Below, piece after piece: positions 25,134 to 34,457 of a stretch of DNA of 64,000 nt. Below the pieces are notes generated by a model. It searched no databases and was not told where the DNA came from. It worked only from the letters and a program-made list of their open reading frames with translations. Origin of the DNA: a bacterium MS4 (GTDB lineage Bacteria; Bacillota; Clostridia; Oscillospirales; Acutalibacteraceae). The DNA lies in contig CCFG01000005.1 of NCBI GenBank assembly GCA_000752215.1, positions 1 to 64,000 on the forward strand. Direction: 5' to 3'. Within the stretch, counting starts at the first letter, position 1. Each line of letters starts with the position of its first letter. Both the position numbers and the translations under genes were made by a program.

Positions 25134-26633
25134 CTACTGGACGAATTTTGTCGCCAGGCGCATAACCTCGATCTGATTGGCTTCGTCACGGTTCAGCATT
25201 CCTGAAACTCTGCCTTCGCACATGACCATAACCCTGTCAGACATGCCCAACAGCTCGGGCATTTCGGAAGAAATCATGATGATTGATTTTCCCTGCCGGA
25301 TCAAATCCAGCATAATCGTATAGATTTCATATTTTGCGCCGACGTCGATCCCGCGGGTCGGTTCGTCCAGAATCAGGATATCCGGATGCGTGAGCAGCCA
25401 GCGCGCGATAAGAACCTTTTGCTGATTGCCGCCCGACAGGTTCTGCATCAGGGTTTCCAGCGTGGGGGTCTTGACATTCAGCTGCTGGTTGGCTTCCTTC
25501 GCCGCTTTCTGCCGCCTGCCCTGCTGGAGCACGCCGCTTTTCGCGTAATCCTTCTGGCTGGCGATGACCGTATTGTCCAAAACGGAAAGGATTCCGAACA
25601 CGCCTGTTGCGCGGCGTTCCTCCGTTAAAAGTGCGATTCCGTGTTTTTTCGCGTCCGACACGGATTTTACCCTGAATTCCTGACCGTCCTTTTCCACCGT
25701 ACCGGATTCAATGGCTCTCAGCCCAAACAGCGCTTCCACCAGCTCGGTGCGCTGCGCGCCGACCAATCCGCCGATTCCAAGGATTTCGCCCCGGTGCAGC
25801 TCAAAGCTGACATGCTGGAACGATTTGGGAAGAGGAGAACACAGATCGCTGACCTTGAATACGACCTCTTCGCCCGGAGTATGGGTTCTGGGCGGGAAGC
25901 GATTTGTCATATCCCGGCCGACCATCCGGCTGATGATCAGGTCGGTGGTCAGCTCGGTGGAGGGCCAGGTGCCCACGCCCTGTCCGTCACGCATAATGGT
26001 GACCTCGTCCGCGATTTTCAGGATTTCCTCCATCTTATGCGATATGTAAATGATGGCGCAGCCCTTGTCCTTCAGCTGACGTATAATCTTAAAAAGATGT
26101 TCCGTTTCATTATCCGTCAAGGATGATGTCGGTTCATCCATGATAATTATCTTCGAATTGTAGCTGACAGCTTTCGCAATCTCAACCAGCTGCAGGTTGG
26201 AAGCGGAAAGGCTGCCGGCGAGTACCTCCGGATTGACGTCCAGGTCAATCTCCTTAAAAAGATCCCTGGTTTTGCGGATCATGGCCCTGCGGTCGACCGC
26301 AATCCCTCTCATCGGGAAACGCCCCAGCCAGATATTTTCCATAACCGGCCTGAAACGAATGGGGTGCAGTTCCTGGTGAATCATGGATACGCCCAGATCG
26401 AGCGCCTGCTTTGAGCTTGTAATATTTTCCTTTTTTCCGTCCAAAACGATCTCTCCGTCGTCTTCCTGGTAGATTCCGAAAAGACATTTCATCAGGGTGG
26501 ATTTCCCGGCCCCGTTTTCGCCCATCAGCGCGTGCACACTGCCTGGCCGCACGTTCAGACTGACGTTGTCCAGCGCTTTTACGCCGGGAAACACTTTGGT
26601 AATGTTCTTCATCTCCAACACATATTCGCCCAT
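25134..26633 (-). CDS. mglA: Galactose/methyl-galactoside ABC transporter ATPase
   Basis: A 499-residue double ATPase. The first domain has Walker A GENGAGKSTLMK, signature LSASNLQLVEIAKA (in place of LSGGQ) and Walker B IIIMDEPTSSLT; the second has signature LSGGNQQKVLIARWL and Walker B ILILDEPTRGIDVGAK, but its first loop lacks a canonical Walker A (GGLVGAQRTEL), as is normal for MglA/RbsA. It powers sugar import with MglC. It lies between mglB and mglC; a hairpin in the mglB-mglA gap may lower its expression relative to mglB. Confidence 0.95.
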   Translation of the reverse strand: MGEYVLEMKNITKVFPGVKALDNVSLNVRPGSVHALMGENGAGKSTLMKCLFGIYQEDDGEIVLDGKKENITSSKQALDLGVSMIHQELHPIRFRPVMENIWLGRFPMRGIAVDRRAMIRKTRDLFKEIDLDVNPEVLAGSLSASNLQLVEIAKAVSYNSKIIIMDEPTSSLTDNETEHLFKIIRQLKDKGCAIIYISHKMEEILKIADEVTIMRDGQGVGTWPSTELTTDLIISRMVGRDMTNRFPPRTHTPGEEVVFKVSDLCSPLPKSFQHVSFELHRGEILGIGGLVGAQRTELVEALFGLRAIESGTVEKDGQEFRVKSVSDAKKHGIALLTEERRATGVFGILSVLDNTVIASQKDYAKSGVLQQGRRQKAAKEANQQLNVKTPTLETLMQNLSGGNQQKVLIARWLLTHPDILILDEPTRGIDVGAKYEIYTIMLDLIRQGKSIIMISSEMPELLGMSDRVMVMCEGRVSGMLNRDEANQIEVMRLATKFVQ

Positions 26634-26658
26634 ACACCATTCCTCCTTTTTGCTAAAA

Positions 26659-26701
26659 TCAACGGGGAACGCAAAGCGTTCGCTTCGTCATTCCCCGTTG
26701 A
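26659..26701 (-). promoter_or_regulatory. Intercistronic hairpin between mglB and mglA
   Basis: TCAACGGGGAA and TTCCCCGTTGA pair perfectly (11 bp) around a 21-base loop. On the minus strand the stem is followed by TTTTAGCAAAAAGGAGG, i.e. a weak T-run and then the mglA ribosome binding site. Probably a partial terminator or RNA-stability element that keeps the binding protein in excess. Confidence 0.6.
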
Positions 26702-26746
26702 ACAGTAACCCCTGAAACTACTAATTCAGCCGAGAATTAGTTGTAA

Positions 26747-27832
26747 TTATTTCTGGAAATCTTTGTAGTTCTCAGCCGTTACCTTAACATAAGGAATCCA
26801 TACATATTTGCCGTCCGTCACTTCGTAGCCGGCTGTATCTTTGGTGATCTCTTTGCCCTGAGCGGCTGCAACTGCGATGTTCACGGTCGCTTTGCCCTGG
26901 TTTTCGCCGTCGTTCAGCACTGTGCCGAGCAGAGAGCCGTCCGCCATTGCTTCCAGCGCGGGAGCTGTAGCGTCAACACCGACGACCGGAATATACTTGG
27001 ATTTGTCGCCCTTGTTGTAGCCCTGTGCTTTCAGAGCTTCGATTGCGCCGAGAGCCATATCGTCGTTGTTGGCGAGAACGGCTTCGATTTTGTCAAGACC
27101 CTGGGAGGAAATGAAGGTGTTCATCAGATCGGTCGCTTTTACTTTATCCCACATTGCGGTATCGGCAGCCAGTTTTACCGGCTCGAAGCCCGCGTCTTTA
27201 ATCGCCTGTACGGAATACTGTGTGCGCAGAGTAGCGTCCTGATGGCCCGGCTCGCCCTGCAGCATCACATACTGGACCTTGCCGTCACCGTTTTTGTCAG
27301 CGTCTTTATTCGCCTTGAAGTAATCGGCGATCAGTTCGCCGGACATTGTGCCGGACTGCTCCGCCTTTGCGCCTACGTACCAGACCTTGTCGTAGCTCTT
27401 CATGACGTCCGCTTCCGGCTCACGATTCAGGAACACGATCGGAAGGCTTGCCGCTTTTGCTTTTTCTACCAACGGGGCGGCCGCGGTGCGGTCAACCGGG
27501 TTGACGGCGAGCGCCGTAACGCCCTTGGTGATAAAGGTATCGACCTGCTCGTTCTGAGTCGGCTGTTTGTTCTGGGAATCCACGATGTCGAGCTTCGCAC
27601 CCAGCGTGCCTGCCTGAGCAGTCATGTTATTGCGGACGCCCGTCATGAAGGTATCGTCGAATTTGTAGATGCAGACGCCGACGTTCACATCGGAGGCATC
27701 CGCCGTGCTTGCCGCCGCGCTTTCAGCCGCTTTGCTTTCCGCTGCCTTGCTTTCTGCGGGAGCGCTTGAGCAGCCTGCTGCTGCTGAGGCCATCATCAAT
27801 GTGGCCAGAATCAATGCAACAATTTTCTTCAT
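26747..27832 (-). CDS. mglB: Galactose-binding lipoprotein of the Mgl transporter
   Basis: A 361-residue binding protein with lipoprotein cleavage before C21 (SAAAGCSSA), followed by a repeated ESKAAESKAAES spacer and the galactose-binding fold. The calcium loop DKNGDGKVQYVMLQG and segments FLNREPEAD, LANNDDMALGAIEA and VGVDATAPAL match MglB/GGBP. It captures galactose, glucose or methyl-galactosides for MglAC. First gene of the operon, downstream of a 376-base regulatory gap. Confidence 0.93.
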   Translation of the reverse strand: MKKIVALILATLMMASAAAGCSSAPAESKAAESKAAESAAASTADASDVNVGVCIYKFDDTFMTGVRNNMTAQAGTLGAKLDIVDSQNKQPTQNEQVDTFITKGVTALAVNPVDRTAAAPLVEKAKAASLPIVFLNREPEADVMKSYDKVWYVGAKAEQSGTMSGELIADYFKANKDADKNGDGKVQYVMLQGEPGHQDATLRTQYSVQAIKDAGFEPVKLAADTAMWDKVKATDLMNTFISSQGLDKIEAVLANNDDMALGAIEALKAQGYNKGDKSKYIPVVGVDATAPALEAMADGSLLGTVLNDGENQGKATVNIAVAAAQGKEITKDTAGYEVTDGKYVWIPYVKVTAENYKDFQK

Positions 27833-28208
27833 TGAAAAATCCCCTACTTTCTTTTTGATTGTTCTGTTCGCAAAGTCTTTCTTGTGCTATTGCACAAATT
27901 TCAAGACGTTTGCATCGTTCTATTGGATAGTATAACTTCCGTAATCGAAAAAATCCATATGATTTTCTTTTCTCTTCTATTAAATTTCTTCACAGGTTTC
28001 GCTAAACCGCAGGCGATTCCCTAAAATATATTGGTTATTTTTTATAAAAACAGGAAGAAATTTCAAAGAAAACAACGGTTTTTGTGACCTGAATATAGAA
28101 GTATCTCCTTTCCGGGCCCGAACATCCCTCCGGCGAAATTTTTGTTGTGCCGGGCGGGCAAAACAGCTATAATAAGGAGGAAAAAATACGGGTTGGGAAG
28201 CGGGAAAG
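27833..28208. other. Divergent regulatory region between mglB and the serine hydrolase gene
   Basis: No gene. It holds an inverted repeat TTGTGC-TATT-GCACAA (27882-27897) in the mglB leader, a possible mglB -10 box TATACT (27929-27934, minus strand), AT-rich sequence to about 28080, and a rightward promoter TTGTGC-N17-TATAAT (28145-28173) for the gene at 28209. Confidence 0.45.
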
Positions 28209-28976
28209 ATGAACGGAAAAATTCTTGATATTCTGAACGGGATTCCGGGGAAAACCGGATTCTATTATAAAAATCTGACGACCGGCGAGAAATGGGAGGT
28301 TCGCTCGGAAGAGCCGATGATCGCCGCGAGCGTCATCAAAATCCCCGTGCTGGCGGAGGTCTTCGCGCAGCTGGAAGCCGGCACGGCCGACAAAAACGAG
28401 CTTTACCGGATTCGGGAGGAGGACAAGCTTCCCTCCTGCGGCGCGCTGAACTACATGCACACCGGCCTGGAAGTGACGCTGGAGGACCTGTACACCCTAA
28501 TGATCATCCTGAGCGACAACACCGCCACCAACCTGCTGATTAAAAAATTCGGCATGGAAAACATCAACCGGCGCATGCGGAGCCTCGGCCTGAACGTCAC
28601 CACCGTCAACCGCCTGCTCTTTGACGCGGGGGCATCCGCGGCGGGCAGGGAAAACAGGATCTGCGCAAAGGAAATCGGCCTTTTGCTCGAAAAGATGTAC
28701 CGCGGGGAGCTGATTTCACCAAAGGCTTCTCAGGAAATGATTTCCATCCTGATGAATCAGCGCTTAAATGGGAAAATGCCGTTTCACTTCAAGGGAAAGG
28801 TTAAAATCGCGCACAAGACCGGCGAGGACGGCGGCATTACCCACGACGTCGGAATCGTCTTTGCGCCCCAGCCCTTTGTGGCGTGCTTCTGCTCGAACGA
28901 AACGGACGTTCCGCTCTTTGAACGGGCAATTCAGGACATCACCAAGCTGCTGTACGACCTGCAGCCTCAATGCTGA
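28209..28976 (+). CDS. Cytoplasmic class A beta-lactamase-fold serine hydrolase
   Basis: A 255-residue protein with the three serine-penicillin-recognition motifs: S41-V-I-K44, S102-D-N104 and a KTG triad in IAHKTGEDGG. The omega-loop Glu needed for efficient beta-lactam hydrolysis (ExxxN) is not evident. There is no signal peptide, so it acts in the cytoplasm. It opens a run of murein-peptide genes, and a second member lies at 37350-38150. A peptidase or amidase acting on imported muropeptides is more likely than antibiotic resistance; this is inference. The start has only a weak GGGAA site; a stronger AAGGAGG lies 28 bases upstream. Confidence 0.8.
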   Translation: MNGKILDILNGIPGKTGFYYKNLTTGEKWEVRSEEPMIAASVIKIPVLAEVFAQLEAGTADKNELYRIREEDKLPSCGALNYMHTGLEVTLEDLYTLMIILSDNTATNLLIKKFGMENINRRMRSLGLNVTTVNRLLFDAGASAAGRENRICAKEIGLLLEKMYRGELISPKASQEMISILMNQRLNGKMPFHFKGKVKIAHKTGEDGGITHDVGIVFAPQPFVACFCSNETDVPLFERAIQDITKLLYDLQPQC

Positions 28977-29138
28977 TTTTCAGGCCGGAAACGGGTTTTC
29001 GGGCAGATTTGATAACAAAGCTGTAATGAATTCCCTCCCATTCCCGGCGTCATTTTCCCCCTTCCTTACCTTTACAAAAATGCTTTACGGTGATATAATT
29101 ACTGATATATGAATTTTTTTACTTGAGAAATTGCATTA

Positions 29139-29243
29139 TTTACAGTATTTCCAGTTGATTATGCAACAAGTTTACTTTCTTCCCCCGCCTTCGGCGGGGG
29201 AAGAAAGTGTTTCGTCTCGCGAACCGAAATGGAATTACTGTAG
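29139..29243 (+). repeat. Hairpin-bearing intergenic repeat, copy B
   Basis: Same 105-base design as copy A: left end TTACAGTATTTCC, right end GGAATTACTGTAG, and a central hairpin CCCCCGCC TTC GGCGGGGG with TTTCTT/AAGAAA shoulders. It fills most of the 299-base gap before the epimerase gene and ends 32 bases ahead of its start codon. Confidence 0.8.
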
Positions 29244-29275
29244 AATGATAATGGAATGCCGAAGGAGGCCCTTTC

Positions 29276-30370
29276 TTGAAAATAAAGGAAATAGAGATCG
29301 GCGAGATTTTTATCCCGCTGGCAACTCCCTTCAAAACCGCTCTTCGCACAGTGGAAAACGTGGAGGACATCGTCGTCAGGATCACCGCCGATACCGGGGA
29401 AGTCGGCTACGGCGAAGCGCCGCCTACCGCGGTGATTACCGGCGATACGAAAGGCTCCGTCGTCTGCGCCGTCCGCGATTTTATCCGCCCGGCCATTCTG
29501 GGTATGGAAATCGAGAACATGGACGGAATCATGGAGAAGCTCCACTCCTGTATCCAGAAAAACACCAGCGCCAAGGCCTGTGTGGACATGGCGCTTTACG
29601 ACCTGTACGGAAAACGCTACAAAGCACCGCTCTACCGGCTTCTGGGCGGGTACCGCACAGAGCTGGAAACCGACCTGACCATCAGCGTCAACCCGATCGA
29701 CGAGATGGTGCGCGACAGCGTGGACGCGGTGAAGCGCGGCTACCGCATTTTAAAGACGAAGGTCGGCAAGGAAGGCGTAAAGGATATTGAACGCATCGCC
29801 GCCATCCGCGAAGCGGTGGGCAAGGACGTGAAAATCCGCGTGGACGCGAACCAGGGCTGGACCGCCAAGGAAGCCGTCCGCATCCTGACGGCGATGGAGG
29901 ACCGCGGGCTGGACATCGAGCTGTGCGAGCAGCCGGTGAAGGCGCACGATCTCAATGGAATGCGCGCCGTGACGCAGGCTGTTTCCATCCCTATTCTGGC
30001 GGACGAAAGCGTGTTTTCCGCCGAGGACGCGGTGGAGATCATCCGCACGGGCGCGGCGGACCTGATCAATATCAAGCTGATGAAAACCGGGGGCATTTAC
30101 GGCGCTCTGAAAATCTGCGCGATTGCGGAGACCTACGGCGTGGAGTGCATGATCGGCTGCATGCTGGAAAGCAAGCTGGCTGTCAGCGCGGCGGCGCACC
30201 TTGCCGCGGCGAAGGGCATTATCACCCGCGCCGACCTGGACGGACCGTCCCTGTGCAGAACCGACCCGTTTGAGGGCGGCCCGGATTTTCTGGAAAACCG
30301 GATCGTCATGAACGACCTTCCCGGTATTGGGATTCAGACCGTTCCCGCATTTAAAGAGGACGGTAAATAA
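29276..30370 (+). CDS. Dipeptide epimerase (L-Ala-D/L-Glu type)
   Basis: A 364-residue enolase-superfamily enzyme of the muconate-lactonising group. Catalytic features: KTK in RILKTKVG (about 158-165), metal ligands in RVDANQGW, LCEQPV and ILADESV, and the second lysine in INIKLMKTGG. The DLDGP motif near the C-terminus is typical of dipeptide epimerases. By family and context it converts L-Ala-D-Glu from murein to L-Ala-L-Glu, as YkfB/YcjG do. The start is TTG, chosen because GAAGGAGG lies eight bases upstream. A short stem (AGGACGG/CCGTCCT) with four T overlaps its stop. Confidence 0.88.
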   Translation: MKIKEIEIGEIFIPLATPFKTALRTVENVEDIVVRITADTGEVGYGEAPPTAVITGDTKGSVVCAVRDFIRPAILGMEIENMDGIMEKLHSCIQKNTSAKACVDMALYDLYGKRYKAPLYRLLGGYRTELETDLTISVNPIDEMVRDSVDAVKRGYRILKTKVGKEGVKDIERIAAIREAVGKDVKIRVDANQGWTAKEAVRILTAMEDRGLDIELCEQPVKAHDLNGMRAVTQAVSIPILADESVFSAEDAVEIIRTGAADLINIKLMKTGGIYGALKICAIAETYGVECMIGCMLESKLAVSAAAHLAAAKGIITRADLDGPSLCRTDPFEGGPDFLENRIVMNDLPGIGIQTVPAFKEDGK

Positions 30371-30403
30371 GGCACCGGCCGTCCTTTTATCATAACAGGC
30401 AGC

Positions 30404-30474
30404 CTACAGCAATTCCATTTCCGTTTGCGAGACAAAACGCAGCCTTGTTGCAGAATCAACCGGAAATACTGTAG
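30404..30474 (-). repeat. Intergenic repeat, copy C, lacking the hairpin module
   Basis: Inverted relative to copies A and B. The ends are CTACAGCAATTCCATTTCC and GGAAATACTGTAG. Read on the minus strand it aligns with copy B outside the middle, but the ~34-base block containing the GC hairpin is missing, so GGCTGCG joins directly to TTTTGTCTCGC. Confidence 0.75.
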
Positions 30475-30507
30475 GGTCTATCATTAAGAGAGAAAAGAGG
30501 ATAAACG

Positions 30508-32364
30508 ATGAAAAAGCTGTTATCAATGCTGCTGTGCGCCGCAATGCTGCTCGGCACGCTGGCGGGATGCGGCCAGAAAGCCGAGAGCTCGTCCGAAAAC
30601 TACCGCAAGCTTTATTCCGAAGAATTCACGACCATGAATTATCTGATTTCCGGCAACCAGAACGAACAGGCGGTCGCGGCCAACTGTGTGGACGGCCTGA
30701 TCGAGTACGACAAATACGGCGTCGTACAGCCCGGCCTTGCGGAAACATGGGAAACCAGCGATGACCAGCTCACCTGGACCTTCCACCTGCGCAAGGGCGT
30801 AAAATGGGTGGACAGCACCGGCAAGGAGGTCGCCGACGTCAAGGCGCAGGATTTCGTGGACGCCGCCCAGTATCTTCTGACGGACACCTATAAATCGGAA
30901 ACCGCGAATATTTTTTACAGTGTGGTCAAAAACGCGGAGGACTACTATAATAAGAAGATCACGGACTTTTCACAGGTCGGCGTGAAAGCGACGGACGACA
31001 GCACGCTGGTTTACACGCTGAACAAACCGACCCCGTATTTCCTTTCCATGCTTGTTTACGTCTGCTTTTTGCCGGCGAACGGCGATTTTCTGAAGGAAAA
31101 GGGCGCCAATTTCGGAGTCGACAATACCAGCCTTCTGTACAACGGCTCTTATCTTCTGACTACCTATGAGCCCCAGGTCTCTCACGTCTATACCAAAAAC
31201 GACAAATACTGGGATAAAGACAAGGTCTATATCGGCACCATTACCGAAACCTATAATAAGGAAAGAAACACTCTCGCGCCGGAGATGTATAAGCGCGGAG
31301 AAATCGATCAGGCCTATATTTCCTCTGACATTCTCGACCAGTGGATGAAGGACGATTCCACCAAGAATCTGGTCAGCCCTAGCCGCAGCCAGTGCTACTC
31401 CTACTTCTACGCCTTCAACTTCAACCCGAAGTTCGACGCGCAGTACGAGCCGGACAACTGGACCAAGGCCGTCAACAACGAGGATTTCCGCAAATCCATC
31501 TTCTACGGCCTTGACCGCATCAAGGCGCTTGCCGTCGCGGAGCCGTACAATCCGGATAAGCAGCTTCTGAACACGGTCACTCCGCCCGCCCTGGTCGATC
31601 TGGACGGTACGGACTACACCAATATCGGCGACCTGAAAGCGATCACCGCCCGCGATTCCTTCCAGGCGGACGAAGCCAAAAAGTACGCCGAAAAAGCAAA
31701 GACGGAGCTGAAGGCCGCGGGCGCGACCCTGCCGGTCAAGATTCTGATGCCGTACAATCCGACCACCGCCAACTGGGATAAAGAGTGCCAGGTGGTCGAG
31801 CAGCAGCTCGAGGGCCTGCTCGGCAAGGATTACATCGACATTATCCCCGAGGCCGGCCCGTCGACCGGGTTCCTTTCCGCTACGCGCCGCGCGGGCAAAT
31901 ACGCGCTGATGAAGGTCAACTTCGGCCCCGACTACGCCGACCCGCAGACCTTTACCGACCCGTTCCAGCCGAACGACGCAAACGGCGAGGGCGGCGGCAA
32001 CTACAACTGGCCCGAAAAGGCGCAGGGCTACACCGACGCCGACGGCAACAAGACCTACACCAACCTGTATAACGCCGCGATTGCGGAATCCACCGATCTC
32101 GACAAGCGCTACAACGCGTTTGCCAAGGCGGAAGCCTTCCTTATCAACAACGCGTTCGTCATTCCCTACGGCCTGAACACCGACGGATATCAGGTCACCA
32201 AGAGAAACGAATTCGATTACCAATACGCTCCGTTCGGCGTTTCCATCCTCCGCTACAAGGGACAGCATCTGCTTGAAAAGCCCATGAGCATGGATGAATT
32301 CTACGCCGCGGAAAAGAAATGGGACGAAGAGCGCGCGGCCGCGCTTGCCAAAGCAAAGAAATAA
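30508..32364 (+). CDS. oppA: Oligopeptide ABC transporter substrate-binding lipoprotein
   Basis: A 618-residue SBP_bac_5 protein with lipoprotein cleavage before C21 (GTLAGCGQK). Typical OppA segments are AETWETSDDQLTWTFHLRKGVKW and FRKSIFYGLDRIKAL. It binds peptides outside the membrane for the permease OppBC. In this setting the ligands are probably murein-derived tri- to pentapeptides (inference from the downstream enzymes). A hairpin after the gene separates it from oppB and probably keeps its mRNA in excess. Confidence 0.92.
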   Translation: MKKLLSMLLCAAMLLGTLAGCGQKAESSSENYRKLYSEEFTTMNYLISGNQNEQAVAANCVDGLIEYDKYGVVQPGLAETWETSDDQLTWTFHLRKGVKWVDSTGKEVADVKAQDFVDAAQYLLTDTYKSETANIFYSVVKNAEDYYNKKITDFSQVGVKATDDSTLVYTLNKPTPYFLSMLVYVCFLPANGDFLKEKGANFGVDNTSLLYNGSYLLTTYEPQVSHVYTKNDKYWDKDKVYIGTITETYNKERNTLAPEMYKRGEIDQAYISSDILDQWMKDDSTKNLVSPSRSQCYSYFYAFNFNPKFDAQYEPDNWTKAVNNEDFRKSIFYGLDRIKALAVAEPYNPDKQLLNTVTPPALVDLDGTDYTNIGDLKAITARDSFQADEAKKYAEKAKTELKAAGATLPVKILMPYNPTTANWDKECQVVEQQLEGLLGKDYIDIIPEAGPSTGFLSATRRAGKYALMKVNFGPDYADPQTFTDPFQPNDANGEGGGNYNWPEKAQGYTDADGNKTYTNLYNAAIAESTDLDKRYNAFAKAEAFLINNAFVIPYGLNTDGYQVTKRNEFDYQYAPFGVSILRYKGQHLLEKPMSMDEFYAAEKKWDEERAAALAKAKK

Positions 32365-32390
32365 GGCATTCCTAAAAGGATAAGCGAAAG

Positions 32391-32432
32391 AATAATGGCT
32401 CCGTTGAAGCGCGGCGGAGCCATTATTCCTAT
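32391..32432 (+). terminator. Partial terminator between oppA and oppB
   Basis: AATAATGGCTCCG (32391-32403) pairs with CGGAGCCATTATT (32415-32427), followed by CCTATTTTT. A second perfect inverted repeat, GATATGAGAAT/ATTCTCATATC (about 32446-32487), lies just after it and before the oppB ribosome binding site. Confidence 0.65.
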
Positions 32433-32508
32433 TTTTGATCGATAGGATATGAGAATGGGCATTCCTGGGAACGGCTATTCTCATATCCTGCCGCAAAGGA
32501 GCATTGCC

Positions 32509-33450
32509 ATGTTAAAATACACAGCCAGACGGCTGGCACAGTCCCTGATTACCCTGTTTATCATCATCACCATCGTGTTTTCCCTGATGAGGCTGATGCC
32601 GATCGAGGGGTACTTCCAGAATTTCGACAAGCTGGATAAAAACCAGATTCACACCGCCCTGCAGAGCATGGGGCTTCTGGACCCGCTGCCGATCCAGCTC
32701 AAGAACTTCTACATTCAGATTTCCCACGGCAGTCTGGGCGATTCGCTGATCTACCGACCCAACGTGCCGGTCATGGAGATCATTGCGTCGAAAGCGCCGG
32801 TATCCATCTATATGGGTCTCGCCTCCATGGCGATCGCCCTTTTGCTGGGCCTTCCGCTCGGCACCGCCATGGCGCGCAGCAAAAGCGGCTTCTGGGATAA
32901 ATTCGGCACCGCGTTCATCGTATTCATCACCGCCGTACCCGCCGCCGTCTACTACCTTCTGGTACAGCTCTACTTTACCGACTGGCTCGGCCTGCCGATC
33001 CTGTTCAGCGCAGCGAACCCGGTCAGCTGGATTTTGCCGACCGTATCGCTGTCGCTCGGCAACATCGCCTATTACGCCATGTGGCTCAGGCGGTATATGG
33101 TCGACGAGCTGAACAAGGATTACATACGGCTTGCGCGCGCGAAGGGCGTGGACAGCAAATCCATTATGAAGAACCACGTGTTCCGCAACGCGTTCGTACC
33201 GATGGTGCAGTATCTTCCGACCTCCCTGCTGTACACCATCGCCGGTTCCATCTATATTGAATCGCTGTATTCGGTCCCCGGAATGGGCGGCCTTCTGGTC
33301 AACGTCATCCAGCGCCAGGACAACAACATGGTGCAGGCGCTGGTGCTGATCTACTCCGCGGTGGGCATTGTGGGCCTGCTGCTCGGCGATATCCTGATGA
33401 ACCTGATGGACCCGCGCATCAGCTTTGTGAAAAAAGGAGGTGCACGGTAA
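32509..33450 (+). CDS. oppB: Oligopeptide ABC transporter permease
   Basis: A 313-residue DppB/OppB-type permease with an N-terminal helix (LAQSLITLFIIITIVFSLMRL), a periplasmic loop and five further helices, with the EAA loop DYIRLARAKGVDSKSIMKNHVFRNAF. I use the ATG at 32509 (AAAGGAG ahead) and not the upstream in-frame ATG that lies in the hairpin region. Its stop and the next start share a base (TAATG). Confidence 0.93.
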   Translation: MLKYTARRLAQSLITLFIIITIVFSLMRLMPIEGYFQNFDKLDKNQIHTALQSMGLLDPLPIQLKNFYIQISHGSLGDSLIYRPNVPVMEIIASKAPVSIYMGLASMAIALLLGLPLGTAMARSKSGFWDKFGTAFIVFITAVPAAVYYLLVQLYFTDWLGLPILFSAANPVSWILPTVSLSLGNIAYYAMWLRRYMVDELNKDYIRLARAKGVDSKSIMKNHVFRNAFVPMVQYLPTSLLYTIAGSIYIESLYSVPGMGGLLVNVIQRQDNNMVQALVLIYSAVGIVGLLLGDILMNLMDPRISFVKKGGAR

Positions 33451-34445
33451 TGGCTCTGAGACACAAAAAATCCGCCGCTGTGGAAACCAGCATCAACCGG
33501 TCCCTTAAAGAGCTGAGCGACGACGAGCTGTTCGCCTTTGCGGGCTTTGACGAGGCCGCCGCGGAGCGCACCGGTTACTCGGACTACTCTTACTGGCGCT
33601 CCACCTTTCAGGTTTTTCTGAAAAACAAAGTTGCTCTGTCCCTGCTGATTTTAATGGGAGTCATCCTCCTGTTCACCTTTATCCAGCCGATGATCCCCGG
33701 CCAGCGCTCCGCGACGGAAATTTTCAACGGCGCAAACGGTTTGCAGCTGAGAAACCTGCAGCCCGGCGGGGAATTCTGGTTCGGCACCAACTCCATCGGA
33801 CAGGACTTGTGGAGCCGCGTCTGGAGCGGCACGCGCACCTCGCTGCTGATCGGCTTCGCCGTCGCGCTCAGCGAGGCGGTGCTCGGCATCCTGATGGGCG
33901 TGCTCTGGGGCTACGTTCGCAAGCTTGACCGGTTATTCACCGAAATTTACAACGTGCTGGACAATATTCCCCAGACCGTCGTCCTTATTTTGTTCTCCTA
34001 CATTATGCGGCCCAGTATCTCGACGCTGGTGTTCGCCATGTGCCTGACCGGCTGGCTGGACATGGCGCGCTTTATCCGCAATCAGATTCTGATTATCCGC
34101 GACCGGGATTACAATCTGGCTTCCCGCTGTCTGGGCACGCCGACGCGCCGCATCATGCTGAAAAACCTGCTGCCGTACCTCGTGTCCGTCATTATGCTGC
34201 GCATGGCGCTGGCGATTCCCGCCGCCATCGGCAACGAGGTGTTTCTCACCTATATCGGGCTGGGGCTTCCGGTCAGCATCCCGTCGCTCGGCAACCTCAT
34301 CAACGAGGGCCGCGTGCTGATGACCTCCCCCGCGCTGCGGTACCAGCTGTTTTTCCCCGCGATCGCGCTTTCCGTCGTCACGATTTCGTTTTATATCATC
34401 GGCAATGCGTTCGCGGACGCGTCCGACCCGAAAAACCATGTTTAA
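33450..34445 (+). CDS. oppC: Oligopeptide ABC transporter permease
   Basis: A 331-residue OppC/DppC-type permease. The N-terminal cytoplasmic ~55 residues precede the first helix (VALSLLILMGVILLFTFI); the binding-protein-dependent transport domain has GLSEAVLG-like packing and the EAA loop RDYNLASRCLGTPTRRIMLKNLLPY. Coupled to oppB by TAATG overlap, with AAAGGAGG in the oppB tail. Confidence 0.93.
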   Translation: MALRHKKSAAVETSINRSLKELSDDELFAFAGFDEAAAERTGYSDYSYWRSTFQVFLKNKVALSLLILMGVILLFTFIQPMIPGQRSATEIFNGANGLQLRNLQPGGEFWFGTNSIGQDLWSRVWSGTRTSLLIGFAVALSEAVLGILMGVLWGYVRKLDRLFTEIYNVLDNIPQTVVLILFSYIMRPSISTLVFAMCLTGWLDMARFIRNQILIIRDRDYNLASRCLGTPTRRIMLKNLLPYLVSVIMLRMALAIPAAIGNEVFLTYIGLGLPVSIPSLGNLINEGRVLMTSPALRYQLFFPAIALSVVTISFYIIGNAFADASDPKNHV

Positions 34446-34457
34446 GGAGGCTGAAGA

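Noticed and set aside
27882-27897. Catabolite (CcpA) operator upstream of mglB
   Set aside because: TTGTGC-TATT-GCACAA is symmetric but does not match the cre consensus; it is listed only as an inverted repeat of unknown use.
28209-28976. Antibiotic-resistance beta-lactamase
   Set aside because: No signal peptide and no clear catalytic omega-loop glutamate; the neighbours are murein-peptide enzymes. The same applies to 37350-38150.
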